From: Gammaproteobacteria bacterium
Lineage (GTDB): Bacteria > Pseudomonadota > Gammaproteobacteria > Eutrophobiales > Eutrophobiaceae
Length of the DNA: 7,187 nucleotides
Assembly: GCA_012270695.1 (NCBI GenBank)
Contig: JAAXHV010000130.1
Coordinates: 1-7,187, forward strand
Direction of reading: 5' to 3'
A program made the position numbers and the translations under genes. Below, piece by piece: positions 5,736-7,187 of this stretch. Position 1 is the first letter of the stretch. Each line of letters starts with the position of its first letter. The notes under the pieces are model-generated. The model did not search any database. It was not told where the DNA came from and saw only the letters and a list, made by a program, of their open reading frames with translations.

Positions 5736-7187
5736 TCATTGTGTAAATTGTTCGTTATAAGCCTTCCAGGCCCTGTCAATCACATAGGCGTGTATCGCGG
5801 CTGAATCTTCGGCACTGAGCGCATCCTTGTAGGAGAGCATTCCCTTATGCTGGTAGGCGCCACCCAGGACGATGGCGTCCCATGCCGCATGTTTCTCCTT
5901 CGTGAGGTAACGCAAATTCGGTACCGAGTCGCTGCCGCCCTCGACATCGACACCATGGCACCAGACACAACCGGTTTTGCCATACAGTTTTTCACCACGG
6001 GCAATGAACTCGGCTGTGCCACTTTGTTGTGGTGGCTCAGGAACAGGCATGGAATGGCTGGTCTCTGCCGGCAGGGTTGCGTCGCCATCCAGCTTGAATG
6101 CGATCAAACGACTATTGCCTTTTGCTTCGGGCAGTGCATTGTGACGCGGAATCCATAATCGTTGCGGGCCACCCCACCCCACCGGGACGATGACCAGTTG
6201 TTCCCCATTAATGCGAACGGTCACCGGTGGTGCCTGAATCGCCGAACCGGTCTTCATGGTCCACAGTAATTCACCATCGTCCGCGGCAAAGGCATTGAAC
6301 TTGCCTTCGGCATTTCCCTGGAATACAAGTCCGCCCGCGGTCGATAGCACACCTCCGTTCCACGGTAATTTATGTTCCTGCGACCATCGTTGCGACTGGG
6401 TCACCGGATCCCAGGCCACAAGCTTGCCCAGCATTTCGTCTTCCGCCACCTTGCCTCTACCTGCACCGTAGGCGCTCTGGCCCAGCGGTTCTTCCTGTTC
6501 GCCCGCTTCGGGTGATTGTTGGACGACTGCTGCGACATCCAGCACCGGGATATAAACCAGGCCGTTGTCAAGACTGTAACTCATGGGGTGCCAGTTGTGA
6601 CCCCCCCATCCATAAGGGAAGACAAGTGGCTTACCACTTTCGGGGTCTATGGATGGAGCAGCAGTATTGAGAACAGGCTTGCCTGTTTCCAGGTCAATAT
6701 GACTGGCCCAGGTCACTGTCGTATAGTTGTCCGCTGACAGTAGCTCGCCATTGCTGCGATCAACGACATAAAAAAATCCATTTTTAGGCGCCTGCATCAG
6801 GATTTTTCGGCCCTCACCTTCAATCTCCATATCGGCAAGGATCATATGTGCAGCCGCGTTATAGTCCAACTTGCCTGCGGGGACCGTCTGGTAATGCCAC
6901 AGGTATTCGCCTGTCGCGGCATCCAGGGCAACAATGGAATTGGTAAGCAGGTCGTCGAACTCTTCGGGATCCGTGATGTTGATATACTCGGGAAAAACAC
7001 TGTCTGTTCCCAGATATAACCGGTTCAATTCCTGATCATAGGTCATGGAGTCCCATACCGAGCCACCACCACCGTACTGGCGCCCTGCTTCCCCACTCCC
7101 GGTCTCCGCGGTCGTTTCAAGATCTTGTACTTCCCGGTCAGGAACAGTATCACGGGGTACTGTATAAAAACGCCATACAAACTCACC
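5736..7187 (-). CDS. PQQ-dependent alcohol dehydrogenase with C-terminal cytochrome c (quinohaemoprotein), N-terminus beyond right edge
   Basis: The frame is open to the right edge and gives 483 residues. The family is usually 650-720, so roughly 200 N-terminal residues, including the signal peptide, are missing. The visible fragment starts with GEFVWRFYTVP, typical of type II quinohaemoprotein alcohol dehydrogenases, which oxidise alcohols in the periplasm with PQQ and pass electrons to an internal haem. GGGGSVWDS (39-47) contains the Trp that stacks under PQQ. Asp108 in LDYN matches the catalytic Asp of the usual WDY motif. Position +2 is Asn110, not the Asp of lanthanide-type enzymes. The metal-ligand segment usually read as GTGN is GTDS here (60-63). 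Propeller repeats continue to about 370. The C-terminal cytochrome has CVWCH (407-411) with Met450 in HKGMLSY as likely ligand. It lies 144 bases upstream of the LDI-like gene and could oxidise the primary alcohol that enzyme forms or consumes. Confidence 0.95.
   Translation of the reverse strand, partial: GEFVWRFYTVPRDTVPDREVQDLETTAETGSGEAGRQYGGGGSVWDSMTYDQELNRLYLGTDSVFPEYINITDPEEFDDLLTNSIVALDAATGEYLWHYQTVPAGKLDYNAAAHMILADMEIEGEGRKILMQAPKNGFFYVVDRSNGELLSADNYTTVTWASHIDLETGKPVLNTAAPSIDPESGKPLVFPYGWGGHNWHPMSYSLDNGLVYIPVLDVAAVVQQSPEAGEQEEPLGQSAYGAGRGKVAEDEMLGKLVAWDPVTQSQRWSQEHKLPWNGGVLSTAGGLVFQGNAEGKFNAFAADDGELLWTMKTGSAIQAPPVTVRINGEQLVIVPVGWGGPQRLWIPRHNALPEAKGNSRLIAFKLDGDATLPAETSHSMPVPEPPQQSGTAEFIARGEKLYGKTGCVWCHGVDVEGGSDSVPNLRYLTKEKHAAWDAIVLGGAYQHKGMLSYKDALSAEDSAAIHAYVIDRAWKAYNEQFTQ

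Overview
The window is a dense run of six genes, all on the minus strand, so transcription goes from the right edge to the left edge. It has the look of a proteobacterium, most likely a Gamma- or Betaproteobacterium. The support is Sec and Tat export signals, c-type cytochromes, a periplasmic quinoprotein dehydrogenase, roughly balanced base composition and tight operon packing. Finer taxonomy cannot be read from this sequence. No RNA genes, insertion sequences, CRISPR arrays or long repeats were seen.

Layout in the direction of transcription. (1) 7187-5736: a PQQ-dependent alcohol dehydrogenase fused to a C-terminal cytochrome c, with its N-terminus beyond the right edge. (2) 5735-5592: a 144-base AT-rich gap with a possible promoter. 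(3) 5591-3951: an exported protein of the linalool dehydratase/isomerase (LDI) family with an added C-terminal domain. (4) 3954-3151: an exported DsbA-like thioredoxin-fold protein with a CRPC motif. (5) 3154-2690: a small exported monohaem cytochrome c. (6) 2693-1236: a Tat-exported FAD-dependent oxidoreductase of the amine oxidase/phytoene desaturase superfamily. (7) 1169-1: an AMP-forming acyl-CoA synthetase, cut by the left edge. Genes 3 to 6 are joined by 4-base stop/start overlaps (GTGA, ATGA, ATGA), which suggests one translationally coupled unit.

Five consecutive products appear to act in the periplasm (export of the quinoprotein is inferred from its family, because its N-terminus is missing), and the sixth is a cytosolic CoA ligase. 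The simplest reading is a catabolic route for an isoprenoid-like or other alkenol substrate. The FAD enzyme would desaturate or hydroxylate the substrate and pass electrons to the small cytochrome c. The LDI-like enzyme would hydrate, dehydrate or isomerise an allylic or tertiary alcohol. The quinohaemoprotein would oxidise the resulting primary alcohol, and the acid would be imported and activated to a CoA thioester. The family assignments rest on visible motifs. The pathway, its substrate and its direction are inference. The combination of an LDI homologue with a DsbA-like protein, a cytochrome and a Tat flavoprotein in one overlapping operon is the most notable part of the window, and I do not recognise it as a described system.
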